A stretch of DNA of 7,342 nt from Verrucomicrobiota bacterium (GCA_019242435.1 JAFAVN010000343.1:1-7342), one strand, 5' to 3'; shown: positions 1-6,007, counted from the first letter of the stretch. Notes: generated from the letters alone by a model not told the origin. Translations and numbers: made by a program.

Positions 1-487
1 GGTAGCTGACCATAACTAGTCGCCTGCCGCGACCTGGTGGGCGAACCTCCAGGCGGTTTAATGTCGCCGCGCCAGCAAGCGTTTTTACCCCGTGATCGCC
101 CAGCCCCCAAGCCGCAGTCAGTGAAACAACGATGCTTGCCACCGTCCCCAGTACCAGATTTCCGGAGTACGCCTGGAGGCCGACCATGACGTGGCCCAAG
201 GTCACCGGTTGCGTGCCCCAATAATTGGAGAATCGAAGCCGGACTTTGTTACTCCACAAATCAGGCTTAATGATCATCCGCAAAGTCTGATTGTTGGCGC
301 CCACTGTCGGGTTTGGGAACGCGAAGTTTACCAGGGCAGGAGTCGAGCTCCCCGGAAATACATCCTGCGGGGCCGTTGTCCAACTGGCCGCCCACTTCCA
401 ACCAGCTTGATGGGCTTGGGTAGAGAGAGGGCTGGTGATAGTGATAATGCCGAAGAGAGCAACCTGCCGCCAGCAGACTAGTTCCAA
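1..487 (-). CDS. Secreted SGNH/GDSL-type esterase, N-terminal part (runs off left edge)
   Basis: An open frame of 162 codons runs without a stop from a TTG at 487 to the window edge. Residues 1-25 form a signal peptide (hydrophobic ALFGIITITS, cleavage likely after STQA), so the product is exported. The mature part has hallmarks of the N-terminal beta domain of secreted SGNH hydrolases (XynE-like type): WAASWTTAPQ at 32-41, NNQTLR at 65-70, and KVRLRFSN followed by GTQPVTLG at 81-98. The family cleaves esters, often acetyl or other acyl groups on polysaccharides. The catalytic GDS block would lie beyond the window, so activity cannot be judged. Residues about 115-162 match the family pattern less well, which may mean divergence or a local frame error. 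TTG is the only usable start after an in-frame TGA, and AGGAAGGT precedes it. No gene overlaps the frame convincingly. Confidence 0.72.
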   Translation of the reverse strand, partial: MELVCWRQVALFGIITITSPLSTQAHQAGWKWAASWTTAPQDVFPGSSTPALVNFAFPNPTVGANNQTLRMIIKPDLWSNKVRLRFSNYWGTQPVTLGHVMVGLQAYSGNLVLGTVASIVVSLTAAWGLGDHGVKTLAGAATLNRLEVRPPGRGRRLVMVSY

Positions 488-573
488 TTCACCTTCCTGC
501 GCGCTTCACGTTCTCCCAAACGTGTCATTCCCTGACGCCCGACCTCCGGGCATGCCCCGAGAATAATATTCAT
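478..573 (-). other. Possible 31-codon leader ORF overlapping the esterase start
   Basis: On the minus strand an ATG at 573 follows the purine-rich GGTAAGGACATAAC and opens a 31-residue frame that ends at TAG 480-478. It therefore overlaps the first codons of the esterase in another frame. The tail, TRLGEREARRKVNW, is basic and sits directly before the hydrophobic signal segment of the esterase. This could be a coupled leader peptide, or the true N-terminus separated by a one-base frame error. Nothing identifies the peptide itself. Confidence 0.25.
491..498 (-). promoter_or_regulatory. Ribosome binding site deciding the TTG start of the esterase
   Basis: AGGAAGGT on the minus strand lies three bases before the TTG at 487-485. 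It is the best Shine-Dalgarno match near any minus-strand start in the window. It supports the rare TTG start, because no ATG or GTG is available in this frame downstream of the in-frame TGA. Confidence 0.55.
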
Positions 574-645
574 GTTATGTCCTTACCTAATAACAACTAT
601 TCCTTCCTGACAGGAGACCGAATGGTCCTTAGGATACCGCGCACC

Positions 646-674
646 TCCGTATCAAAGTAGTTACCCTCTGTCAA
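646..674 (-). promoter_or_regulatory. Possible sigma-70-type promoter for the esterase
   Basis: The minus strand has a perfect TTGACA at 674-669. The -10 hexamer at a 17-base spacing, TACGGA (651-646), is poor, with two of six consensus bases. It lies about 160 bases upstream of the TTG start and downstream of the neighbouring 775-1218 gene. Only the -35 is convincing, so the call is tentative. Confidence 0.22.
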
Positions 675-697
675 TCCAAATCGCGTGGAAAGAAGGC

Positions 698-715
698 ATC
701 AAGTGACTGCTTGAT
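698..715. repeat. Inverted repeat ATCAAG-N6-CTTGAT
   Basis: A perfect 6-bp dyad with a 6-base spacer, 60 bases past the stop of the secreted protein gene and 24 bases upstream of the TTGACA. There is no T-run on either side, so it is not a standard intrinsic terminator. It could be an operator for the esterase or chance. Confidence 0.3.
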
Positions 716-774
716 CGGTAAACCGTCTAACCCAAAGGAGCCGGACCAAGGGAGGTCGGGCTTGCCAGTACTGG

Positions 775-1218
775 CTAATGCGAGGCACTGTCGTTGAAAA
801 AACTGGCTTCTCCCTTGCCAATCGCCGTAGCCATCACCCCCAGAATCTCCTCGTGCATTTCCGCGTCACGCGGGTTCGTGTCGTAGAACCTTTCGTACGT
901 CGTAAACACTCCGTTGATGAATTCGCCCCACCAGGGATCATTCATGGGATTGCAATAGCCGTTCAATTCAGACAGCAGAAGCTGTGGCGATTTATTAGTC
1001 ATGGACCCTTGCCTGATGTAGACCAGCATCTGGCTGAGCGCTCTTTGAAACGCAGGTATGTCCTGCTTGGCTTGCTTAAGTACGTTAAACGTCCTGACCA
1101 CATTTTCCTGGACTGCGGCCTGTATTTCATCGGCCAGTTCCCTGGGAACACGCCTCGGGGACTGAGCGGGAGCAGTCCCAACCACGAGCATCAGTAAAAC
1201 TGGCAAAAGGCTTTTCAC
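775..1218 (-). CDS. Secreted protein of unknown function, 147 residues
   Basis: I do not recognise a family. From a GTG at 1218 the product begins MKSLLPVLLMLVVGTAPAQS, a textbook signal peptide with cleavage likely after APA (residue 18), so it should be exported. The mature part is mostly helical in character, with one aromatic, Asn/Pro-rich stretch (NGYCNPMNDPWWGEF, 86-100) and one cysteine. The frame stays open upstream to a GTG at 1377, and an ATG at 1257 would add 13 residues before the signal peptide. Neither alternative has a ribosome binding site, and the longest form would bury the signal, so 1218 is preferred though it also lacks a clear site. It lies divergent from the His-rich protein gene across about 218 bases, so the two may share a regulatory region. 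A plus-strand frame of similar length over the same bases lacks these protein-like features. Confidence 0.68.
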   Translation of the reverse strand: MKSLLPVLLMLVVGTAPAQSPRRVPRELADEIQAAVQENVVRTFNVLKQAKQDIPAFQRALSQMLVYIRQGSMTNKSPQLLLSELNGYCNPMNDPWWGEFINGVFTTYERFYDTNPRDAEMHEEILGVMATAIGKGEASFFNDSASH

Positions 1219-1436
1219 AAATGGGAAAACTTCGAAACCTACGCACCGAATTAACATTCGCAAGATTGAGCGGCACGCTGATACCGCTCTGCCAAGTGGC
1301 GCCTGGCCAGGGATCTGACTTGCCCAGACATTAGCAAAGCCGATAGATCCACTAGGACTACCACGATCGAATTCCACCTACAGAAACTTCAGGCAATCTG
1401 CCTGCATAAAAAAAAGAATCTCCACATAAAAGAAGA

Positions 1437-1655
1437 ATGAAGACCCTAATTCTCGCCGTTTGCGTTCTGGGATCGCTTGCCGCAACTTCACTCACGGTGA
1501 AAGCGGATGAAGATCGTCGCGATCATGATTGGAATGACGAATACTGGCACCATCACGACACCGGATATTGGCATGGTCACCGAGGGCATTGGGAAAACCA
1601 CCATCATAGGCACGAATTCATCCAGGTAGGCCCAGTGACCATAGAACAACACTAG
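1437..1655 (+). CDS. Small secreted His-rich protein, possible metal binder
   Basis: The 72-residue product starts with a clear signal peptide (MKTLILAVCVLGSLAATS, cleavage likely after VKA at 23). The mature 49 residues hold 12 histidines and 4 tryptophans, in repeats such as EYWHHHD, GYWHGHRGHW and NHHHRH, with an acidic start (DEDRRDHD). Such a composition suits binding of Zn, Ni or Cu outside the cytoplasm, but that role is inferred from composition only. Similar short His/Trp-rich secreted proteins are frequent in soil Verrucomicrobiota and Acidobacteriota, where most are unnamed. The start is supported by AAAAGAAGA just before the ATG, although the spacing is tight. The gene is monocistronic: a strong terminator follows about 40 bases after the stop. 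Confidence 0.8.
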   Translation: MKTLILAVCVLGSLAATSLTVKADEDRRDHDWNDEYWHHHDTGYWHGHRGHWENHHHRHEFIQVGPVTIEQH

Positions 1656-1666
1656 AACTCGCTAGC

Positions 1667-1682
1667 TGCGAAATTCTTCGCA
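1667..1682 (+). repeat. Short hairpin TGCGAA-N4-TTCGCA after the His-rich gene
   Basis: A perfect 6-bp stem with a 4-base loop, 11 bases past the stop codon and 15 bases before the main terminator. It may stabilise the transcript end or assist termination. It has no T-run of its own. Confidence 0.4.
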
Positions 1683-1697
1683 CGAGTCGGCCAGTAA

Positions 1698-1734
1698 GGC
1701 ACCCGAGCCGCCGCCCGGGTGCCCCTTTGCTTTT
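1698..1734 (+). terminator. Intrinsic terminator of the His-rich gene
   Basis: GGCACCCG at 1698-1705 pairs perfectly with CGGGTGCC at 1716-1723 around a 10-base loop, followed by CCTTTGCTTTT. The GC-rich 8-bp stem and following T-rich tract are typical of Rho-independent termination on the plus strand. It lies 43 bases after the stop of the His-rich gene. Confidence 0.75.
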
Positions 1735-1828
1735 CTCGCCAGGGAACTTGTAATGCCTTCCTCTTTTTTCCAGTCATATTATGTCAGCTTGACTAGCCTC
1801 GTGCTGGTTTATCCACTCCTTAGCCGCT

Positions 1829-1992
1829 CTAAGCGCTGGAAGGCGAGTCGTGATAGAAATGGGAACGAATCACTTGTCCTCCGATCTTCATGACATAGTA
1901 GCAATAGCCTTCAGGATCCTCAAAGAGTCTGATCTCGTGGCTTAAGTATTCAAATGTGGCTTCTGTTCGCTTAGAACAACTTTAGTCATCAT
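1829..1992 (-). pseudogene. Possible broken small gene coupled to the LysR gene
   Basis: Downstream of the LysR stop (TAA 1984-1982) the same frame stays open for 50 codons to TAG 1831-1829. The residues look protein-like: TFEYLSHEIRLFEDPEGYCY is followed by a second hydrophobic strand and QVIRSHFYHDS. This frame has no start of its own near the beginning. In a second frame, ATGATGACTAA overlaps the LysR stop and opens only 16 codons (MMTKVVLSEQ...) before TAA 1944-1942. One base change of frame between 1981 and 1945 would join this coupled start to the downstream residues and give a protein of about 60 residues. Alternatives are an extended LysR interrupted by a stop, or chance. No family is recognised. 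Confidence 0.35.
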
Positions 1993-3025
1993 CTCTCAGA
2001 TTCGATCGCTGACTCACTGTGGGATGTTCCTTTGAAAGAAAATACTCCTGCCGCGATCCCGCTTTCATCTCTTCGATGGTGTAGCCGACACGGCCAGGGT
2101 AGAACATCTCTACGGGTTGGCTTTCTTTTGTCATGTAACTGACGGCGAAGTCAATGAAGCTGCGCACGCGCGTCGGCAACAAGCGGGCTCCGGCATAGAC
2201 GACGTGGACTGGTAAGTCTTGCAGGTTCCACTGCGGCAAGACGCGCACTAGTCGTCCGCAACGCAGGTCTTCCCGAATCAAAAACTCCGGAAGCACGGAT
2301 ACTCCGAGGCCGGCTCGCACCGCTTCACGTACACTCGTCACACCTTCAGAAATTAGCACTGGCGAAAGCTGAAGCGTCTGGTCGGCGCGGTTGCGGGCGG
2401 AGAGTTTTAGTTCCTTTGCGTTCCAAAATTGAAAACCGGCAATCGCGATCCAGGGCCACGATTTCAGGTCGGCGGGTACTCTCACTGGGGTACGCTCTTT
2501 GAACAAGGAAGGCGAAGCCGCCAGCTCGAGAGCGATCTTTCCGGCCGGCCGGGCGATCACGCTTTCGTCCATGATCTTTCCGGGCAGGATTGCGACATCG
2601 CAGCCCTCCTGAATCAGCCGCAAGGGGCGGCTGCTAAGGCTAAGCTCCGCGGTGACCGTCGGGTTGGTCTGCAAGAAACGGCTGACCAGGCGAGTGACGA
2701 TGGATTGTCCCAAGTCAATAGTCGCAAACAAACGCAAATGGCCGCTTAACGTCGTTTGGCCCTCTCGCAGGCGCTGCTCAGCCTCTTGCGCATGAGCCAG
2801 CATGGTCTGCGCATCCGTTAGCAAACGGTGTCCCGCTTCCGTAAGGCTCATCCGGTGCGTATCGCGCCGCAAGAGCGCCACACCACACTGTTCCTCCAAT
2901 AGGCGAAGATGCCGGCTTAAAGTCGGCTGAGGACTCTTCAAGCGGCGCGCCGCAGCGGAAATACTGCCGCACTCCACTATGCAAACGAATGAACGGAGGA
3001 GCGAGAGGTCATCAAATGCCGTCAT
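1982..3025 (-). CDS. LysR-type transcriptional regulator with a C-terminal tail
   Basis: DNA-binding regulator. Residues 7-64 form the winged helix-turn-helix of the LysR family, including GSISAAARRLKSPQPTLSRH (20-39) with the recognition helix, then LLEEQCGVALLRR. Residues about 92-297 form the periplasmic-binding-protein-like effector domain (SGHLRLFATIDLG at the start, SVREAVRAGLGVSVLPEFLI at 231-250). It resembles the subgroup that commonly lies next to oxidoreductase genes. The family is usually about 290-310 residues; this one has 347, and the last 47 (from 301) form an unassigned tail ending in SNLRDDD. It is divergent from the SDR gene with an 83-base gap, the usual layout for a LysR protein that controls its neighbour and itself. 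The effector is unknown, perhaps a substrate of the reductases. The ATG at 3025 lacks a strong ribosome binding site but fits the family's N-terminus. Confidence 0.9.
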   Translation of the reverse strand: MTAFDDLSLLRSFVCIVECGSISAAARRLKSPQPTLSRHLRLLEEQCGVALLRRDTHRMSLTEAGHRLLTDAQTMLAHAQEAEQRLREGQTTLSGHLRLFATIDLGQSIVTRLVSRFLQTNPTVTAELSLSSRPLRLIQEGCDVAILPGKIMDESVIARPAGKIALELAASPSLFKERTPVRVPADLKSWPWIAIAGFQFWNAKELKLSARNRADQTLQLSPVLISEGVTSVREAVRAGLGVSVLPEFLIREDLRCGRLVRVLPQWNLQDLPVHVVYAGARLLPTRVRSFIDFAVSYMTKESQPVEMFYPGRVGYTIEEMKAGSRQEYFLSKEHPTVSQRSNLRDDD

Positions 3026-3108
3026 CCACTTCGTGAATAGCTGTTATGCAAAGCCGATGGCTACACAAATATGACGATGATGCCACCGTCCTGAAAAGCA
3101 AATCTTTC
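3026..3108. promoter_or_regulatory. Divergent LysR/SDR control region
   Basis: These 83 bases separate the start codons of the LysR regulator and the SDR. They hold two short dyads, TTCGTGAA (3030-3037) and AGCC-GAT-GGCT (3052-3062), either of which could be part of an operator. I found no clean T-N11-A LysR box and only weak -10/-35 matches, such as TTATGC (3044) and AAATAT (3067) spaced 17. The regulatory role rests on the gene layout. Confidence 0.4.
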
Positions 3109-3834
3109 ATGGATACAACTGAAGAACCTGTCGCTGTCGTCACTGGCGCTTCTAGCGGAATCGGCCTGGGCGTGACCAAAGCACTCCTCGAACGCGGCTG
3201 GCGCGTGGTGGGCACCTCCCGCACGATCAGCAACTCGAAGGACCTTACGCCTTCGCCTGGTCTCGTTCTCGTGGATGGAGACGTAAGCAAGAAGGAAACC
3301 GCCATCAAAGTGGCAGACGCGGCAATCAAGCATTTCGGCCGTATTGATCTGCTGGTGAACAATGCCGGAATCTATATGCCGAAAGCGTTCACCGCTTACA
3401 CCGAAGAAGACTATAACCTCGTGATGAATACCAACGTCGCTAGCTTCTTCTACATGACGCAGCACGTGATTCCGCAGATGAAGAAGCAAAGTGCCGGGCA
3501 TGTGGTAAGCATCGCGGGGGCTTCCGTCGACCAACCAAGCAGCGGTGCGACTGAACTATTGGCTGTGCTATCGAAATCGACGATGCCGGCTGCGAGTAAG
3601 GCGTTGGCCATGGAATACGCGAAAAATAACATCAGGTTCAATACGGTGTCTCCTGGCGTCGTTAATACGCCGATGCACGCTAAGCGTAATCTTACGGAAT
3701 TGGCGAAGCTTCATCCCCTGGGTCGGATTGGTGAAGTTTCCGATATCGTGGATGCGGTCCTCTACCTCCAGAACGCCAAGTTCGTGACAGGAGAGAACAT
3801 TCGCGTGGATGGAGGGATCCATGCCGGTCGGTAA
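3109..3834 (+). CDS. Short-chain dehydrogenase/reductase lacking the catalytic tyrosine
   Basis: Cytoplasmic NAD(P)-dependent oxidoreductase fold of 241 residues, the normal length for a classical SDR. The nucleotide-binding TGASSGIG is at 12-19, DGDV at 56-59, NNAG at 84-87, NTNV at 107-110 and SPGVVNTPMH at 181-190. Near the active site the family motif Tyr-x3-Lys reads Ala152-Val-Leu-Ser-Lys156, so Lys is kept and Tyr is absent. The usual Ser position in the strand VVSIAGAS is also not clearly conserved. SDRs with a similar ALASLTK-like block exist, so this is probably a natural subgroup with altered or different chemistry. The frame is open to an ATG at 3046, but that adds a 21-residue non-family extension and covers the control region; ATG 3109 fits the family. 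It precedes the NmrA-like gene by 85 bases on the same strand, probably as one transcript under LysR control. The substrate is unknown. Confidence 0.88.
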   Translation: MDTTEEPVAVVTGASSGIGLGVTKALLERGWRVVGTSRTISNSKDLTPSPGLVLVDGDVSKKETAIKVADAAIKHFGRIDLLVNNAGIYMPKAFTAYTEEDYNLVMNTNVASFFYMTQHVIPQMKKQSAGHVVSIAGASVDQPSSGATELLAVLSKSTMPAASKALAMEYAKNNIRFNTVSPGVVNTPMHAKRNLTELAKLHPLGRIGEVSDIVDAVLYLQNAKFVTGENIRVDGGIHAGR

Positions 3835-3919
3835 CGATGCCGCCGGCTCTGAGCCAGATTCGGAACATGCCAAGGAAAATCCTGATTAAAGAGAACTAAA
3901 CAACCAAGAAGTAACCATT

Positions 3920-4708
3920 ATGGCTAAACATATGAAGATCGTAGTGATTGGCGGCAGCGGCCTCATCGGTAAAAAGCTCGTGCAGAATCTTCGCCAGGAT
4001 GGTCATGAGGTAGTGGCGGCCTCGCCTTCTTCTGGCGTCAATACCATCACTGGTGAGGGTTTAGCCGAAGCACTTAACGGTTCCCAGGTGGTCGTCGACG
4101 TATCGAACGCGCCTTCTTGGGACGATAAGGCCGTTTTGGAATTCTTCGAAACCTCCGGGCGAAATCTCTTCGCCGCGGAAGCGGCCGCTGGCGTACGACA
4201 CCACGTCGCCCTGTCAGTAGTCGGCACTGATCGCCTGCTTGCCAGCGGCTATTTTCGCGCGAAAATGGCCCAGGAAAACCTGATTAAGGCTTCCGGTATT
4301 CCGTATACGATCGTTCGAGCAACGCAATTCTTCGAATTCATGGGCGGCATCGCCCAATTCAGCACCGTCGGCCAAACGGTTCACCTCCCACCGGCGCTCG
4401 CCCAGCCAATGGCCGCCGATGACATCGCTAGCATACTCGCCGAGATCACACTCGCGTCGCCGGTGAACGGCATAATCGAGATAGCCGGCCCGGAACGGGC
4501 AGGTCTCGACGAACTGGTCAGACGCTTCCTAGACGCGACAAAGGACCCGCGCCAGGTGATCACAGATGTTGATGCGCGCTACTACGGGCTGGTAGTAAAT
4601 AATCAGTCACTAATCCCGGGCGCGAATCCGCGCGTCGGTGCGACTTTTTTCGAGGACTGGCTCACTCGCTATTTAATTGAAAACAAAGTTAGTCAGGCGG
4701 GATCCTAG
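3920..4708 (+). CDS. NmrA-like atypical SDR, NAD(P)H-binding protein
   Basis: The protein has 262 residues and a Rossmann fold. Its N-terminus (MKIVVIGGSGLIGKKL from residue 5) carries the glycine motif GGSGLIG (11-17) of the atypical/NmrA-like SDR class. VVVDVSNAPSW (57-67), ALSVVGTDRLLASGYFRAK (97-115) and GIPYTIVRATQFFEF (126-140) are typical of the family usually annotated as SDR family oxidoreductase. Tyr111-x3-Lys115 is present, so catalysis is possible, although many members are NAD(P)H sensors or quinone/enone reductases. The start at 3920 has AAGAAG nearby; ATG 3932 is an alternative that removes MAKH. It follows the tyrosine-less SDR and is probably cotranscribed, so the two may act on the same compound or respond to the same electrophile. 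The substrate is unknown. Confidence 0.88.
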   Translation: MAKHMKIVVIGGSGLIGKKLVQNLRQDGHEVVAASPSSGVNTITGEGLAEALNGSQVVVDVSNAPSWDDKAVLEFFETSGRNLFAAEAAAGVRHHVALSVVGTDRLLASGYFRAKMAQENLIKASGIPYTIVRATQFFEFMGGIAQFSTVGQTVHLPPALAQPMAADDIASILAEITLASPVNGIIEIAGPERAGLDELVRRFLDATKDPRQVITDVDARYYGLVVNNQSLIPGANPRVGATFFEDWLTRYLIENKVSQAGS

Positions 4709-5040
4709 CCTCAACCAGATCCGATGGAACTGTGCAGCTTTGTTCCCGCAGTATGAATCCGTACTGCCCAGGACGGAGAATTGGTGTACAATCAAGGGAG
4801 GGTTGCCGGACCAAGGAACAGTTCGCCAAGCCGGTGAGGAACGCCACGAACTGGCAGACTTTCCTATGTTTGATTGTTCCTGAATATGACAAAATAGTTC
4901 AGCCACCCTTTTGCGCTGAGGAAGGAGGAAATGGCTTGCTGGCTAACCTTGACCGGTGCGTGTTGGGGAGAGTTTTGTTCGCGAATATCAATGGGTCGGC
5001 CCGGTGGATCGCCAAATCTTGAGCGGACCACCAATTTCCG
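4709..5040. other. Gene-poor stretch between convergent genes
   Basis: About 330 bases between the NmrA-like gene and the methyltransferase. I see no recognisable gene, RNA or insertion-sequence end. A weak hairpin, GCAGTA-N8-TACTGC (4748-4767), sits 39 bases past the reductase stop with no T-run. On the minus strand 5064-4864 is open for 66 codons in the same frame as the methyltransferase, but behind two stops and with no family resemblance. Several overlapping short frames on both strands look like noise. It may be a decayed gene, but nothing identifies one. Confidence 0.5.
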
Positions 5041-5079
5041 AATAAGGTAATCCTTGGCTTGCGATTATGCTTATTTTTT
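5041..5079 (+). terminator. Probable terminator between convergent genes
   Basis: AATAAGGTAATC (5041-5052) pairs with GATTATGCTTATT (5063-5075, one bulged G and one G-T pair) around a 10-base loop, and a T-run ends at 5079. It points along the plus strand and could stop read-through from the SDR pair. It overlaps the methyltransferase stop (5073-5071), and in that direction the hairpin lacks a T-run. The stem is AT-rich, so efficiency may be modest. Confidence 0.5.
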
Positions 5080-5805
5080 GGCGGAGACGATGGCTGACGT
5101 ACCAAAAGCGAGATATTCTATGTCAATATTGGAAAAATGATTTTTCTTTAGGGCATCGATCAATTCATCTATCCATATGGTTTCCTTCACGCAAATGGGG
5201 AGTTCGTGAAATGCAATCGCCCATTCAGGGTGCTTCCAATTTCCGTAGGCTTGCAGAAGTTTGAAGTGAATATTCCAAAAGAAAGCAAAAGTTAATCTTG
5301 TTGGACAGGTTAATTCGTGCATGATGAACATTCCTCCGTCGCGAAGCATGTCGTGTGCATGATCAACTAAAAGCCCCAGATCAGCGTATTTGGCAAGGTA
5401 ACAAGACGTTATACAATCAAAGTCCCCTTCGAGAACAACATCCTCAGCTTTGCCATGGATGAATTCGACAGTAGTCAGCTGGAGAGCTTCAGCCTTTTTT
5501 TTAGCTATGCCGAGGTACTCGTCTTGTAGATCGACGCCCACGATGCGGCAAAGGGGAAAGCGCTGGGCCATTTTGAAGGTCAACAAGCCGGTCCCGCATG
5601 CTTGGTCGATAATTTGAGTGGGATTTCCGGGTATTTTATTAAGAATCTTACGCTTCCACCAGCGGTCAAAACCCAATGTGGAAAAATTGGCTATGTGCTC
5701 ATAGGTGGCGCTGTTTCCTGAAAAGAAGCGTTCGGCTAACGCAGTTCCGGAATGGATCATCACAGCGTTCTCGTGCCGCTCCATAATCTCATTTAACCGG
5801 TGCAT
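5071..5805 (-). CDS. UbiE/MenG-like SAM-dependent methyltransferase
   Basis: Class I methyltransferase of 244 residues, cytoplasmic. It has the layout of ubiquinone/menaquinone C-methyltransferases (UbiE/MenG): a pre-motif FFSGNSATYEHIANFSTLGF (27-46) and WWKRKIL, motif I at 65-73 (IIDQACGTG), acidic motif II VGVDLQDE (89-96), FDCITSCYLAKYADL (129-143), and the LRDGGMFIMHEL block (154-165). The first glycine of motif I (usual DxGCGTG) is alanine 69. The true role could be quinone or other small-molecule methylation; no quinone gene is nearby, so no symbol is given. Its DNA is clearly AT-richer than the reductase genes, hinting at a different origin. The start at 5805 has only a weak site (CAGCGG); ATG 5784 (residue 8) and ATG 5760 (residue 16) are alternatives. 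It stands alone, with the TPR gene 200 bases upstream on the same strand. Confidence 0.85.
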   Translation of the reverse strand: MHRLNEIMERHENAVMIHSGTALAERFFSGNSATYEHIANFSTLGFDRWWKRKILNKIPGNPTQIIDQACGTGLLTFKMAQRFPLCRIVGVDLQDEYLGIAKKKAEALQLTTVEFIHGKAEDVVLEGDFDCITSCYLAKYADLGLLVDHAHDMLRDGGMFIMHELTCPTRLTFAFFWNIHFKLLQAYGNWKHPEWAIAFHELPICVKETIWIDELIDALKKNHFSNIDIEYLAFGTSAIVSAKK

Positions 5806-5868
5806 ACCGCTGGAACGTAAGATTTATTCCCGGTAAGACCTCGCCGGATTTTTGAGCCGCTAAGTTTG

Positions 5869-5892
5869 AACCGGCCGCAGGCGTTTCCGGTT
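5869..5892. repeat. Inverted repeat AACCGG-N12-CCGGTT
   Basis: A perfect 6-bp dyad upstream of the methyltransferase start and downstream of the TPR gene. It lies in a GC-rich patch with several CCGG copies. It may be part of the methyltransferase control region or a weak hairpin; there is no T-run. Confidence 0.3.
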
Positions 5893-5917
5893 GGTGCCGG
5901 TGCGAAGGGTCGGTAAG

Positions 5918-5945
5918 GCCGATTCATTTCCTGCGAGCCGATTCA
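5918..5945 (+). repeat. Direct repeat GCCGATTCA, two copies 19 bases apart
   Basis: GCCGATTCA occurs at 5918-5926 and 5937-5945 in the gap between the TPR and methyltransferase genes. The 19-base period is close to two helical turns, as seen in some tandem operator sites, but no binding protein can be named. Confidence 0.25.
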
Positions 5946-5963
5946 ATGCAATGCGGCCAAGAT

Positions 5964-6007
5964 ATCTGATTCGTTTACAGTCGAGTTCCAGGCTGAATCA
6001 GATTTTT
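5964..6007 (+). terminator. Hairpin with T-run at the TPR gene 3' end
   Basis: ATCTGATTC (5964-5972) pairs perfectly with GAATCAGAT (5995-6003) around a 22-base loop, followed by TTTTT (6003-6007). This is terminator-like for plus-strand transcription, yet no plus-strand gene was found between 5080 and 5963. It directly follows the stop of the minus-strand TPR gene, for which it is a hairpin preceded by an A-run and without a T-run. It may act on both strands. Confidence 0.5.

Noticed and set aside
191..481. A 96-codon plus-strand frame
   Set aside because: It lies opposite the esterase frame, which has a signal peptide and family motifs; this translation is Arg/Pro-rich and shows none.
778..1197. 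A 139-codon plus-strand frame
   Set aside because: It is the shadow of the secreted protein gene on the other strand, with no signal peptide or domain pattern.
3046..3108. An N-terminal 21-residue extension of the SDR from ATG 3046
   Set aside because: It does not resemble the family, would start only 20 bases from the LysR start and would cover the control region; ATG 3109 gives the normal SDR N-terminus.
3837..3899. A 20-codon frame between the two reductases, with bases resembling part of the NmrA-like gene (AGGAAAA.CCTGATTAA at 3873 and 4271)
   Set aside because: The match is short and imperfect, and the surrounding bases do not align; it is probably chance and not a duplicated remnant.
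740..4816. The shared 12-mer GCCGGACCAAGG near 740 and 4804
   Set aside because: Flanks do not match and a 12-base coincidence is expected by chance.
4864..5064. A 66-codon open minus-strand frame after the methyltransferase
   Set aside because: It is separated from the methyltransferase by two stops, has no good start or ribosome binding site, and its translation resembles no family.
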